64,000 bases of DNA. It comes from Silene conica (lineage: Eukaryota > Streptophyta > Magnoliopsida > Caryophyllales > Caryophyllaceae). The notes below the pieces were generated by a model. It was not told the origin of the DNA. It saw only the letters and a list, made by a program, of their open reading frames with translations, and did not search any database. Positions within the stretch are counted from its first letter, which is position 1; every line of letters begins with the position of its first letter. The stretch is taken from contig CM055313.2 of NCBI GenBank assembly GCA_029255685.2, positions 42,860,079 through 42,924,078 on the forward strand, written 5' to 3'. Below, in pieces: positions 49,940-62,410 of this stretch. The position numbers and the translations under genes were made by a program.

Positions 49940-52900
49940 ACATTATCCCTCGTTAAGACAGCTTTATCCCCAAAGTTCAACGCATAACTAAATTAAAAGA
50001 TACTTCACGAATCACATTATAATGCATAACACAAGTAACCGGATTATAGGTATATTCGAACAATCACGACATATCAATTTTACATGCTATAACAACTAGT
50101 CATAACGTAAATCACCAAGATTTTACAATCCTATCCTCCTTAAAACATGGTTACGTCCTCGTAACCCCATTATAAGAATTCCAGCACATTACTCCGTCTT
50201 ACCCATTATCTTATCTCATAAAATCTCACTCTAAGTGACCAAATATTGTATTATCATTGTCGAATCTAAGACCAAGGACAAAGGTGAGTGATCTGGCGGA
50301 ATAAAAATCGCGAATCAGTACTTCATCTCAACATCGATTTCAAACTCATACTACAACTCAATCACCAAGGTCACACCGGACCATAAACACAATATGGCAC
50401 TACGGCCAGATAAGTTATAACTCGGTACCAAAGACCAATTCTCATCTCGATTTCAATATCAATATTATCAAAAATTCCATTAAAGTAACTGCTCAACAAT
50501 TAGGGGATAACTTTAAACTACTCACCCACAAGTCAAGGTCAAAGAATGCGACAACTTGATAAAACACCGAACAGAAACCTCGATCTCAAAACAACATCAT
50601 CATAAATAACTCAGCTAATCAATTACCAGAAGTTTACCTACCTTACAATCAGCCTATCTCGCAAACAAAAGGATTATCTTATTAACAAGGAAATGAACTG
50701 TCAAAATAAGAGAATACTTACTAATATTCCACTTAAATAAGTACCCGTAAGAACCCATAGCAATTATCATGTTATCATATAACCTGGAACAACAACAGGA
50801 GTATTAGGATCGGTAGAAATCGTGTTACGGAGAAAAATAGAATCAGAGTAGTTAATACTCACATACTATTGAAATTTTAACGTCAAATCAATATATTCAC
50901 CACAACGTAGATAATCAAGAAACTCAGAGTTCGTAATTGACAAATTAAAACATTTCATGTTCGTTATCATATTATAGAAAGATATAAGGAAAAATTTGTT
51001 AATGTAAATAAACATGGAACATTGACATACTCCACAAGATATACACAAATCATGGATCTGGGTATTAATAAGTTAACAAAATCACTTAGGTATAACTCGA
51101 CTTACATCATTTATCATGAGACTAATAAAATACATGTCTTGTAAAGTAAGGGTTTATATAATGCGCAACAATTAAGCATTCGGGCAGGCTTTCAACAACA
51201 CGTAGGTACAGAATTTGTCATATTGCAAAGAGTTACTATAATTATTAAAAGATCAAGCGTCATCACGGATAGTCATCACCTTGAAATATAAATTTAAAAC
51301 TTTTGGAACCTTTGGAAAACTTTTGAAACGCTGAAATGGTAGTTTGTGACAATTATAAACACAATCAAAGGGCTATTTTTCAACTACAGATCGGACTTAA
51401 AACTGCACGGAGACATTGTGGCTCTCATTTACTAAAACACTATCCTTGTAAATTGCAGCTCATAAATTATGAAAATTTAGCGATAAAAGTAAACGAATTC
51501 ACATGACTAATATTTTCATAAATCATATGTCAACCAGTTAATAACTCAATAAATTAGGATCAGATTTTAAACATAGCAAATGCAATTCAATTGGTGACAT
51601 AACAACATGCATGAAGGTGTTATAAAGTTTATTAGCCCGGTGAACTAGACAACGATATACCACAAATATATGAAAGAACATCAACACGATTCACAGCGTT
51701 CAACATAATCACCACTACTTATAACAATTATATTGCTATATCATGCTAATAGGTTTACCATTCAAATTTTAGTCTACCACTTGTCAAGACCCTTCTCTAA
51801 TAATTATGATTTTAACATCACATACGAACAATACATCATTATTTTGAGGTCATATCACTAGAAAGTAAGAGTGTTGGTATACTTGAAACTATTTTATATA
51901 GAATGGACAAGATGACGTTATCATATAATAAGGTTCACATTCATATCATATGCCTACTATTCATGTTATTAAAGCTTTATCAGGATATCACATGGTCACA
52001 ACGCATAGTTCACATTTGATTAAACTTTTATATAAGATTTACATAACTCACAACTTAATTGGTTTGGACAGGACTTTTACAACAATTCATCGGAATATTT
52101 GACAGCTTGCAAAACAATCACAATTAAACGACTCGATAAGTTCTTACATAGCTTAACATTTTGGGAAACGTGAAAGAACATATTAATCATTGAAGTTGGA
52201 ATTATACACAAACAGTAGATACATTTTAAATGGTTCCTCGTTCAGAAACATGGGTAACACGGAACCGTGCAGTGACAGTCTGACCACTGTCGTCTAAAAC
52301 ATTTATTTCTCTCAAAATATACTTCACATTAACATGAAACCAAATGCATTGAAAAGCTGAATCAAAAGGTTAGCACACATAATATTGTCATACTCCTATA
52401 AAGAATACATTTTAGATGACAACCCGTACAATCAGGGTAACATTCTGGTCTTTATTAAAATTTTGGTTCCATTAAAATTACTTCATATTATCATATTAAA
52501 CACAATCATTATTCCTCCAAAACATGTTGACATACCATCGAAATATAGAAACCACGTTGCATCATAATAACATTTATTCATTATTTCATTCTGTAATAGT
52601 CATCTAAAACACGGTAAAGGTTGCGTAACAAAAAAAAAGTAGATCATCTAAATGCCTGGATATTTATACATGTATATACTAATGTAACACACAACTTTAT
52701 GACACTCATGGCTTGGGGCAGCACATTCCGCATATCACTAGACATGAATTACTATAACATTTAAATCTGATAGGTCATAACCAAATACCAAGCAATATAT
52801 TGCAAAAGTTATGTTAGTCATTTAATAACCAGATATCCTATAGACAATTCGAGACACCAAAAATAACACATGATAATAACACTCTAATTCAGTATACAAT

Positions 52901-53374
52901 AAATATACACCGATTCCTGAAAATTTCGATTCAATCATTTATATCAATCAGCGTTTCAAAATCAGTCGCATTCTTCTTATGCATATCATCCTACTAGCCA
53001 AGCTTATATTTCAAGCTCGTATTTCAATTTTCATGTCCTCAATACTTAAAGTAATACATTTCTCAATCACTTTCCAATATCAAACTCATAGAATACAATG
53101 CATCATTAACCATGTACACATCATTACTTACCTCATTCCGCCCCTGCAAAAATTTTTAGCACAAGATAACTAGGTCACTATATAATCTACCCCACTCTTC
53201 AATTACTCTCATTGGGTTCCCGAGACAAAACAGAAAGGGCCCAGGTCTGGTTTGAGGGGGCCCCTAACTCATCCCGTTCCTTTTTGGGCTCCTAGCAGTT
53301 TCATCTCGGGGTTCATTTTATTAGACTCTTCCTATATTCATTATTATTCATTTGGTTAGGCCTGAGGATCGTTC
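49940..53374 (-). other. LARD interior, non-coding
   Basis: 3.4 kb of AT-rich DNA without a frame above about 75 codons on either strand and without a retroelement motif. Confidence 0.7.
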
Positions 53375-53386
53375 GCTCTGATACCA
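53375..53386 (-). promoter_or_regulatory. Primer binding site of the LARD element
   Basis: Minus-strand TGGTATCAGAGC, exact tRNA-iMet type site, three bases from the 5' LTR. Confidence 0.88.
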
Positions 53387-53389
53387 CTT

Positions 53390-54547
53390 TGTAACACCCC
53401 CATTTATTTAAGAGCCTTTAGTAAGACATTCTCAAATAAATAGGACTGTTACCATCCCGGAATATCCGAGGTAGTGAATAACATGGTAAACAAACCAAAG
53501 GTAATTTATATAAATACTGATTAAATTTGAACTTGGTATTACAACAATTACGAGTTCCAAACTTGATAAAATGAAAGTACAACTGACGATATCTAAATGT
53601 GATCTAACTCTAAGTAGGTCCATGCCATGTCTCTCTCCATGCCCAAGTTCCTGGTCCAACTGTCACTGACCTGTAAAATCTACTCCCCATTCCGGATCAT
53701 CGTAGGTGTACACGAATACACAGGGTCAACCGCGAGGTTGAGTAGAAAGATAAATAATACAACAATATAATATACTCCGCACCGATCCAACGCCAAATAA
53801 ACTCCGCACCGATCCAACATCAAATAAACTCCGCACCGATCCAACACCAAATAAACTCCGCACCGATCCAACACCAAATAAACTCCGCACCGATCACAAG
53901 ACCCAATATACTCCACACCAATCACAAGACCCAATATACTCCACACCAGTCACAAGACCCAATATACTCCGCACCAAACAAAGACCCTTTATCTCCGCAC
54001 CAATCACAGACCCTTTATCTCCGCACCAATCACAGACCCTTTATATTCACATCGTATTATATCACAGAATAATTTAGATAACACTATATACGATCACATG
54101 GTATTATATAACAAACATGCTTAAAACTAATAAGAACAGTTTACACATCGTCATATACCAGTATCTCTCCTACCTCAAATTGTAGAAGTACAGTCAATCA
54201 CAAGCTTGCTAGAAGTGTTCCACGCGAAAACCGTCACCTAAACATGTATAGGTAACGAATTAATAAACTTCCCGAACCCCCATAAGTCAAATTACATTTA
54301 CTATAAATAGTAACCCTCTATAAGTGGAATGTTTCCAAAAATGGAAACTTTCCCGAAGTAGAAACTTTCTTAAAACATTAATTCCTGACTCATAGACTTC
54401 AACTAATTACCACCTTTAAAACTTAACATTATTAACATAGCTAACTATTATTAAAATCTACTAAGCATATAATAATAAAACATTATTAACAATAATAATA
54501 CTAATCATCATAATACAAAATAATAATAATAAGAATGATAAAGATAA

Positions 54548-54628
<81 letters not shown>

Positions 54629-55954
54629 GTAGTACAACCAATAAATATACCCAATGATACCAACAATTGATTTACGTGGGACATCAACATGGAAACAACT
54701 CCGTTAACCCAAGAATACGCTGCCGTGAAACACTACCCAGCAATACAACTCGTGACTGACCACCCTCGTAAACACCTGTCCCGACACCACCAGCAGCCCC
54801 TGATCTCTCCAGTGACACCACCATGCTCGCCACTGAGCCGCGGTGGTTATAGGAGAGAGATTACTGACCGTCGCAGCCACCTATAAAGCCAGGCAACTGA
54901 ACAAAACCCGCCTCCTCACGAAAACCCTGTTCTACGCCATTAACACCCCCCAACGAAACCCACCATAGAACTGACGTGAAGCATAACGAACCACCGCACT
55001 AACCACCACCCCAAACTATCAAATACCGTCTACTCATCCACCTTAATTCCCCTGACAAACATGAACAAGATATGCTTCGAATTAAACACAACATTACGAG
55101 TTCAGAGACTCTGATCTGCCAAGAACCGACTCGCGTGAGGAAACAGACGCATAAAACACCCTAGGTAGCGGTCCTAGGTGGTCGATAGTGACGTTGCTAT
55201 GGTCTCTAAACATCTAACATACATCTGAGATAAATTTTATGTAAGAACCAGGACTGTAAACACGACCTAAAGATGGTGAAAGCGAAAAGAAAAGGGAGCA
55301 CCAACAGAGGGCTGATGACGCGATGAACGTACCTATTTTCTTGTGAAATCGAGCCACCCTAGACCGCCCTGGTCCCATCGTGTGAACCTCCCTCTGGTTC
55401 CTTGATGTGGCGGCATCAGTGTGGGTAGGGTTGTGTTGTGTGGATTAGGTTAGAGGTAGGGTTTTGAGGGGTACAAACATGAGGTGGCAGCAAGGAGTAC
55501 ATGAGTGTTTGCATTGTGTATTCGAAATGGGATGCTTGTGTCAACGGAATGGGCTGGTCATGTTACATTTCGAGGCCCAAACAAATATTAAGATACGGTT
55601 TATTACTAACACGCATATACGACATTCAACACATCTGAAATATAAAACTCTTGTTCGATAAATCAATTATTTGAATACGAATATCGAAATAGCTATAAAC
55701 ACGTCAAAATTATTAAATATAAAATAAATAAATAAATAAAATATGGAGTATTACAGTCTTCCCTCCTTAAAAATGAACCCGTTTACACTCCCGACTCCGT
55801 ACTTTGCTTAAAACCCAATAAACTCTTAATTCGCATAAAAACAATATAAAATATATCGCCACTTATTCGATAAATTAATTGTCCAATATAGACTTCAAAT
55901 CTCGTCAAAATAATTATGAATTATAACAATATATAAAAAGTACGAGGTATTACA
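53390..55954 (-). repeat. 5' LTR of the LARD element, 2565 bp
   Basis: Same ends as the other LTR. It is longer mainly through 54317-54638, which includes a TAA run, and through extra minisatellite units. The inner LTR-start-like sequence recurs at 55755. Confidence 0.9.
54550..54627. repeat. (TAA)n microsatellite
   Basis: About 26 uninterrupted TAA units, inside a segment absent from the partner LTR. Confidence 0.97.
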
Positions 55955-55959
55955 CTTTT

Positions 55960-57818
55960 CATCTAGATTAGTGGCGAGATTGACTTGTTCTTGGAGTAGT
56001 GATACATGCCTTGAGGAATGCTTGGTTTTGCGTTGTCAGAATTTGGTTGAGAGAGTTTATGATAATTGTATTCGGGTGATATTGGATAGTGTGCCGCCTT
56101 GAAAGTTTCATGTTAGATGGCTAGATGTCAGTGGTAATTGTAGATTTGGAGGTACATGCTTATGATTATGATGATGTGGTTAAATGGATGAATTAGGGAA
56201 GTTAGTGACACTTAATCTTGAGGAGCTTCTTAAATGCAGAAAATACCACATATTTGAGGAACGAGAGTTATTGGTAACGGTGTGAGAGTGTTGAGACATT
56301 TACGATTTAATTTATGGAGTTGACCGAGTGTTCGGCCTTAAGTTACTTGTGGAACCTCAACGTTTACCTATTGGAGCACTTATTGGGATTGGGAAATGCC
56401 CCACTGTTAGGTGGATCGTTTATGATAGCTTGTGGAATAATGGAAGCCTGTTGGCTTAATAATGCTTAATGAGTGGTTGACGGGTAACCATTGATGTCTG
56501 AGGTAATCATAGAGTAGAAATTGTAACTTATAAGTGTTCATAAATATCATTTGAGAATATCGGAATTTGAGTAACTGAACCTTATGGAGACTGTAGGGGT
56601 GGAAGTTGTTACTTCCTTGGAACTTTTCTTTGGGATGTATACTGTTGGTAAGTGGTTAAAAACCAGAAGATTTGAGAGTTGTTATCTTAGTAGGGACTTG
56701 ATTTGAATGTTCACCTTATGGTAATAGATTGGGAACTAAGATTTCGATGTGCTTCCGTATAATGAGTTTGATAGAATTAAATTATGTAGGACTAAAGGAT
56801 ATAGATGATTTTTGGTTATGGGCTATCTGATTGGAAAGAGTCACGGTGTAGAGAGTATGGTATCCTAATTTTTGGAATTTGATGTTATAATGGAATTTTT
56901 GGTTTAGAATTTCGTAAGTGCGCAAACCTTGATCTGGAATATGGGCTTAAGCTTCTACCGTGAGTGAGGAAACACCTTGTTCTGCGGGAGAAATAATGAT
57001 AAGAAGGATTGTGAAACCTTGGAGAGTTTAGAGATCACTTGAATTGTCCTTCTTGGAATGCACTAGGAATCGTTGTAACGATGTTTGATTTATGGGTTGA
57101 GCGGTAAGTGTACCCATGTTTGGCAAGAGTTACCATCTTCCTTGACCTTTAACCTGGTTGTTTCGTTCCTTCGATCCTCCCTTGCATGTTCTGTCAGCTA
57201 TGAAACTAGAAACTTATGGTCCTTCGCGTCAAGGGTAATCTCTTTGATCGTCTCTGGGCTCCCGGTGACTGTTTTTGGAATTTGTTCCCTATTGTTAACC
57301 CTAAAAGTTATAATTTTTGGAAAATCTTAATTGTTTTGAGGATTTCGAAACTGCTCCCTCTTTTGTTGAAAGTAACCTTTTGTCGTTGTTGCAATTTTAC
57401 TCTTTTGAGGAATCGAAAATAAAGATTTATTTTTGGGAAATTTAGTTTTAAAGGAACTGTTTGATTTGCAATGTGATTGATCTCAGCGTCGATTTGTCAT
57501 TTGAACTCGTTATTGGAGATGTCTGATAACCTGAACTATGCTTACTGACACCGTATTGATCTAAATTTTGAATTTTGACTAGTTTGAATTTGGGACTTGT
57601 CTCAGATTTGGAATGCCGGACTCATGAATACGTAACGAGAATCCCAATGTCCATCGACAAAGACTTGTGCCTTGGAATCTATTTCTTCTTGAAACCTTTT
57701 AAAAGATAAAGTTTTGGGTTACCAAAACCCAGGTAGTACGTTTGATAGCTAGTGTTGTTTTCTTACTTATTTCCGTTTTCAAGTTTCGAGGACGAAACTT
57801 TTTGAAAGATGAGGTGAT
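55960..57818 (+). other. Gypsy X interior, 3' part, non-coding remnant
   Basis: No frame or motif recognised. The last 40 bases (TTCGAGGACGAAACTTTTTG and the following purines to 57818) are the usual 3' end next to the LTR. Confidence 0.6.
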
Positions 57819-57965
57819 TGTAACATCCCAATATTTCGGGACTTGGAAGTTTAAAGATTTTAAGTTCAAGTTCGAGAAATAATTTATATTTCATAATTTT
57901 TGGAAATTCATATAAATAACTTTTTAATTTATGTGAGAATATTTAAAGTATTTAAATAAGATTTC
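57819..57965 (+). repeat. 3' LTR of gypsy X, first piece
   Basis: Starts TGTAACATCCC and matches 42198-42343. It ends in ATTTC, the target duplication of the inserted solo LTR. Confidence 0.9.
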
Positions 57966-60839
57966 TGTAACATCCCAATATTTTGGTCTTGGAAGTTTGA
58001 AGATTTTATGTTAAATTTCGAAAAAATAATTTATATTTCGTAATTTCGTAATTTCATTTATTTAACTAACTAATTTATGTGGAAATATTTTGAATGAGTT
58101 TTAAATGAGATTTTATTTAATTTCGTAAATTATGTCTTAACAATTTAATTTTTATGGTCCGGAAATATTTATGTCGTCTTGAGTTTATTGTGACCTTAAA
58201 TCGTTAAATATAGCTTAGACCGTCTTAAAACTCGTCTCATGGGCCTAACTTGTAATTGGGTCCATTCCCTCATCTTTTTCCACACAAAAACCCTCTCACA
58301 AACCCTAACCTCCTCCTTCTCTACTCATTTTTCAGATTTAATAACACAAACACAATCTCCATTTGTATACATTTCACCTTCAATCTTAAAACTCACATAA
58401 AACCTTCGTTACTTATCCGATTGAGACGATTCTTGCGCCCACGGATTCCTCTTCTCGTCCTCCATCTTTCTAGGTAAGTTTTATACCAAAATCTTTTCAT
58501 CTTATAATCTAACCGTGCCCTTCTTATGCACGTTTTCCGAGTTAATTCCGTTAATGGTGTTTCTAGTTGTGGGCTTGGTCGATTGGAGTAGCTTGGAGGC
58601 GATTCCTGGTGGTTTTGTGAAGCTAAAAGGTGAGGATAATGAGAAACTCGGCCTTTTGTCTAATATTAGCACTTTACATGATTTTTAGTATGTTTAGTTG
58701 CTAGAAACATGTTTAGGTTATGTGGATTGTGGTTTATGTAGAGAAATGGAGGTTTTATATGTTTCTCACATGGTTTATGGAGTATTTATAATGGGTAATA
58801 GGTTTATGTAGAGAAATGGAGGTTTTACTAATTGGGTATGAATGTTTATGTTTGATCCTTGAATATGAATTTAAGATGATGTATGAGTGTAGTGTATGCT
58901 GTAATTTATGATTCTAGAAGTATATGCAAAGTATGGAAATGAATTCTTGAAGTTTGATTGAGGTTTAAAGATGTCGAATTGTGTATTGCTGGGACAGAGG
59001 ACTCCCAGCCGGTCTGAGGCCGGCGGCCGGTGGACCGGCAGAGAGTCCCATTTGGTATTTGGAATTTGCTGATTGTCGTTCTTGTTTTGCGAATTTTGAG
59101 AAAAAGGGTCCCCAGCCGGTGGACCGGCAGCCGGCCGGCCGGCTGGGAGACCTTAATGTGGTTTTTGGTTGGTTTCGTAAGTGTTGGGAAAAGGGTTCCC
59201 AGCCGGTGGACCGGCAGCCGGCCGTCCGGCTGGGAGTACCTCATAGTTGCGTTTGTTAGTTTTGAGCATGAGGGATTGGGCCTCTCAGCCGGCCAACCGG
59301 CAGCCTATGGCTGACCGGCTAAGAGCCCCTGATCGAATTGTTTGGTTCATAACTTATGTTTCGCATGTCGGATTTGATTGATTCTTTTTCCGTATGTCTC
59401 GTATGTTTGTTTGAAGTCCCAAGAAATTGGGCGGCGCTTATGTCGGGTTTGGTAATGGATTTGAGGATGAAAGACCCCCCGGCCGGGCAACCGGAAGGGA
59501 GACCGGCTCTCGCCTCAAACTAGTTCCCGAAGTCTGCTAAGTTTTTTCATGGATATTTAGAGATGAAATATATATAAGAAATGATTGTCATTCGAGGTTG
59601 AATTTTTGTACATCTTAGAGATGACATATTGTGATTTGTGTAAACCTGCTGTGCGTTGCTATAGTACTCGAGTTCTCACCTGATTGCATTGTGTAGCTGG
59701 TTGGCCGTAGTGACTTGGTTCTCACGGTCAGGTCTTAGATTGTCTGCCCGCCTTCGGGCATATCTCGTTCCTAGCTAGTTCGGGTCTTGGGGGTACCTTG
59801 TGCACTTGTCGAATCGGGGATCGTGATTCGTTGCGCTCCGAGAGTCAGGCCAGGTTTAGACTAGGACAGTCTTTTGATGTCGTCCTACTAGGGGGTTGTA
59901 TAGTCTGAGATTGGGGATATCGTGGTATATAGATGAGTCGATTGTCGGCCTGCTCATACTAGTAGGAGTCGAGTCACTTGGATGACCTATCTCCTGTTTG
60001 TAGAGTCACTTGGATTACCTATCTCCTGTTTGTAGAGTAACTTGGATGACCTATTGTTGTAGGAGTCGAGTCACTTGGATGACCTATCTCTTGTTTGTAG
60101 AGTCACTTGGTTGGCCTATAGTTGTTAGAGTCGAGTCACTAGGTGACCTATCTCTTGTTGATATAATTGGATGTTGAGTATGCCTTAGTTGTATTTGTGA
60201 ATGTATGATACTTGGTTATCTTAGTATTGTTCGTCCAAGGTATTGGACGACTCTTAGTCCGGTTTCGTAAATGGTTTGGATTGAAAGACCCCCCAGCCGG
60301 GCAACCGGAAGGGAAACCGGCTCTCCTTCCAAATAGTTTCCGAAGTTGGTTGAGAGCCTTTGCATAGTATTGCATGATGTTATGAAAGACGAGTTGTTAT
60401 TATATATGCTTCACATGTTTTATATATGTCGGAGTATGTTGGATGTTTTACGTGTTACATGTCATTGACAATAGGTGGCTAGGAGCACTCTAGTCACTCC
60501 CCACTGACTGTGGCGCACATGTTGTATGTGTGTAGGTACATGAGGTTGTTCTGCGGGGGTTACGTTGAGGCTAGCGAGCGATGATCCTTCATCGTTGACT
60601 TTTACCTATTCGTTAGCTAGACCTTAGACTTACGTTTCAGCATTTTGTGCCTGTAGGGATATGCTATTCCGGCTGTTTTGTATCGCACTTATATACTTAT
60701 TTATGTTTCTCTTCTTCCGCATGTTTTATATTGTTAAGACACCTCGCATGTTTTATTTATCTCTTCAAAAGTTTTAATTCCGCTGCATTTTTGGCATGAT
60801 TTGTATGTTTACTTTAACGTTTTCGCGAGGGGTTTTACA
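57966..60839 (+). mobile_element. Solo LTR, gypsy family Y, 2874 bp
   Basis: Starts TGTAACATCCCAATATT, ends GAGGGGTTTTACA, and is flanked by perfect ATTTC duplications (57961-57965 and 60840-60844). It is the inverted relative of 34636-37299, with the same hairpins (58996-59331) and the same TCACTTGGATGACCTATCTC repeats (59970-60150). Its start also resembles that of gypsy X, so the two families are related. Confidence 0.92.
58996..59331. repeat. Array of four GC-rich hairpins in solo LTR Y (plus copy)
   Basis: The best hairpin has arms CAGCCGGTGGACCGG (59113-59127) and CCGGCCGGCCGGCTG (59131-59145). Spacing is about 90 bp. The order mirrors that in the inverted copy at 36018-36340. Confidence 0.88.
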
Positions 60840-61738
60840 ATTTCATTTAATTGCGTAATTTACGTCTTAGCAATTTAATTTCATAGTCCGGAAATATTTA
60901 TATCGTCTTAAGTTTGTAGTTACCTTAAGTCGGTGTTCTTAGCTTAAACCGTCTTAAAACTTGTCTTATGGGCCTAACTTGTTAATTGACCCATTTTCCC
61001 TCTTTTTCCTCACAAAATCCTAACCCCACCATCCTCTACCTCACACCTTCATTTTATTTTTCAGATTTGTAAATTTAACAACAAACACCATTTTTGATTT
61101 CCTCCTTCTTCAATCTTAAAACTCTCATAAAATCTTCGTTTCTTATCCGATTGAGGCGATTTTCGCGGCTACGGATTCCTCTTCTCGAGCCCGTCGTTTT
61201 AAGGTAATCAATCTTGCAATCTGTGACAGTTGTATTTTTGGCCTGTTCAGTTAATTTCGAAATTCGTGATTTTCTTCGATGTTTGTGTCGTTTTAGGTGG
61301 TGTTTGTGTTAACCCGGAAGAGGACTTGGTGATTATTGAACAAGGTCTCGAAGGTTTCGCTAAGTAAAGGTGACAATTAAGAGAAACTCGGCCTTATTTG
61401 TAATATTAGCACTTTTCTTGATTTAGATGATTGTGGTTTCTGATTTTTCATGTTATGAATGTTGTTGGGACTTAGTAACATGCTAGGTTTGCATAAGAAA
61501 GACTTTCACATGCTTGAATTGTGTTATAATTGCCTAGATGATGAAATTTCAGATTTTATGTGCTTAAGACGAATACAATGGATGATCTTGTTGAGGCGTA
61601 TTTGTGTTGATTGATACTTGCCTTGGTGTATTTGAGGCTTAAATATGTTGTGTAATAATTGGATGATGCAATTGTACAAGTTTAGAATCGATTTGGGGAG
61701 ATTTGAATATTGTAGGAGATGTTGCGTTTTCGTGCAGG

Positions 61739-62137
61739 GGGCTCTGAGCCGATAGGCTGACCGGCAGCCGGTCGGCCGGCTCAGAGTCATTGTCGTGTGT
61801 TTTTCAAGTGCTGAGCCTGAGGAAGGGTTCTGAGCCGGCAGGTCGGCCGCCGGTCGACCGGCTCAGAATCCCTCTTTGGTTTTTGGGAAATTTTGCAAAA
61901 GCTTGGGAAGAGACTCCCAGCCGGCAGACCGGCAGCCGGTCCACCGGCTGAGAGCCTCTCCTTGTTGTTTTGAGATTATAAAGAAGGCTTAGGGAGAAGG
62001 GACTCCCAGCCGGCTGGCCGGCGGACGGTCCACCGGCTGAGAGCCACTTCTCATTGTTTTTCAGACTTCAATTTGGCATGGGAAGGGACTCCCAGCCGGT
62101 GGACCGGCAGACGGTCCCGGACCGGCTGAGAGCCCCT
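61739..62137. repeat. Array of five GC-rich hairpins in gypsy X 3' LTR
   Basis: Five units about 85-95 bp apart. An example has arms CAGCCGGCAGACCGG (61918-61932) and CCGGTCCACCGGCTG (61936-61950) around CAG. Outer bases (GACTC/GAGAGCC) are also similar between units. Confidence 0.88.
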
Positions 62138-62410
62138 GTTCTCATAAAATAGCTTGTAACTTCCAAACGGTTTATCGGTTTTTTTGGAGATTCGTTCCGT
62201 GTACCTTATATGTGTGTTTGAGGTCCCCGGAGGATGGGCGACACTATATTGGGTTCGGGAATGGAGAGAGGATAGAGACCCCCCGGTCGGGTAACCGAAA
62301 GGGAAACCGGCTCTCCCTCAACTTAGTTCCCGGGATCAATTAAGTGTTGTTAGTGGTATAAGAGATTAGAACTATAGGTTAGTTACTATCTTTGGATGCT
62401 ATTGTATTGA

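Larger units (their letters stand above)
43867..55954 (-). mobile_element. LARD-like LTR element with large LTRs and no genes
   Basis: Long LTRs (2193 and 2565 bp) flank a 7.3-kb interior, 3.6 kb without CACTA-3. The target duplication CTTTT (43862-43866 and 55955-55959) is perfect. On the minus strand the PBS TGGTATCAGAGC lies three bases inside the 5' LTR (53386-53375), and AAGAAGCGAAAAC abuts the 3' LTR at 46060. No gag or pol motif is seen, so it is a large retrotransposon derivative that would need enzymes in trans. The near identity of its LTRs outside length changes suggests it is fairly young. Confidence 0.88.

Noticed and set aside
54508-54690. ORF with a poly-tyrosine run
   Set aside because: Translation of the (TAA)n microsatellite on the minus strand.
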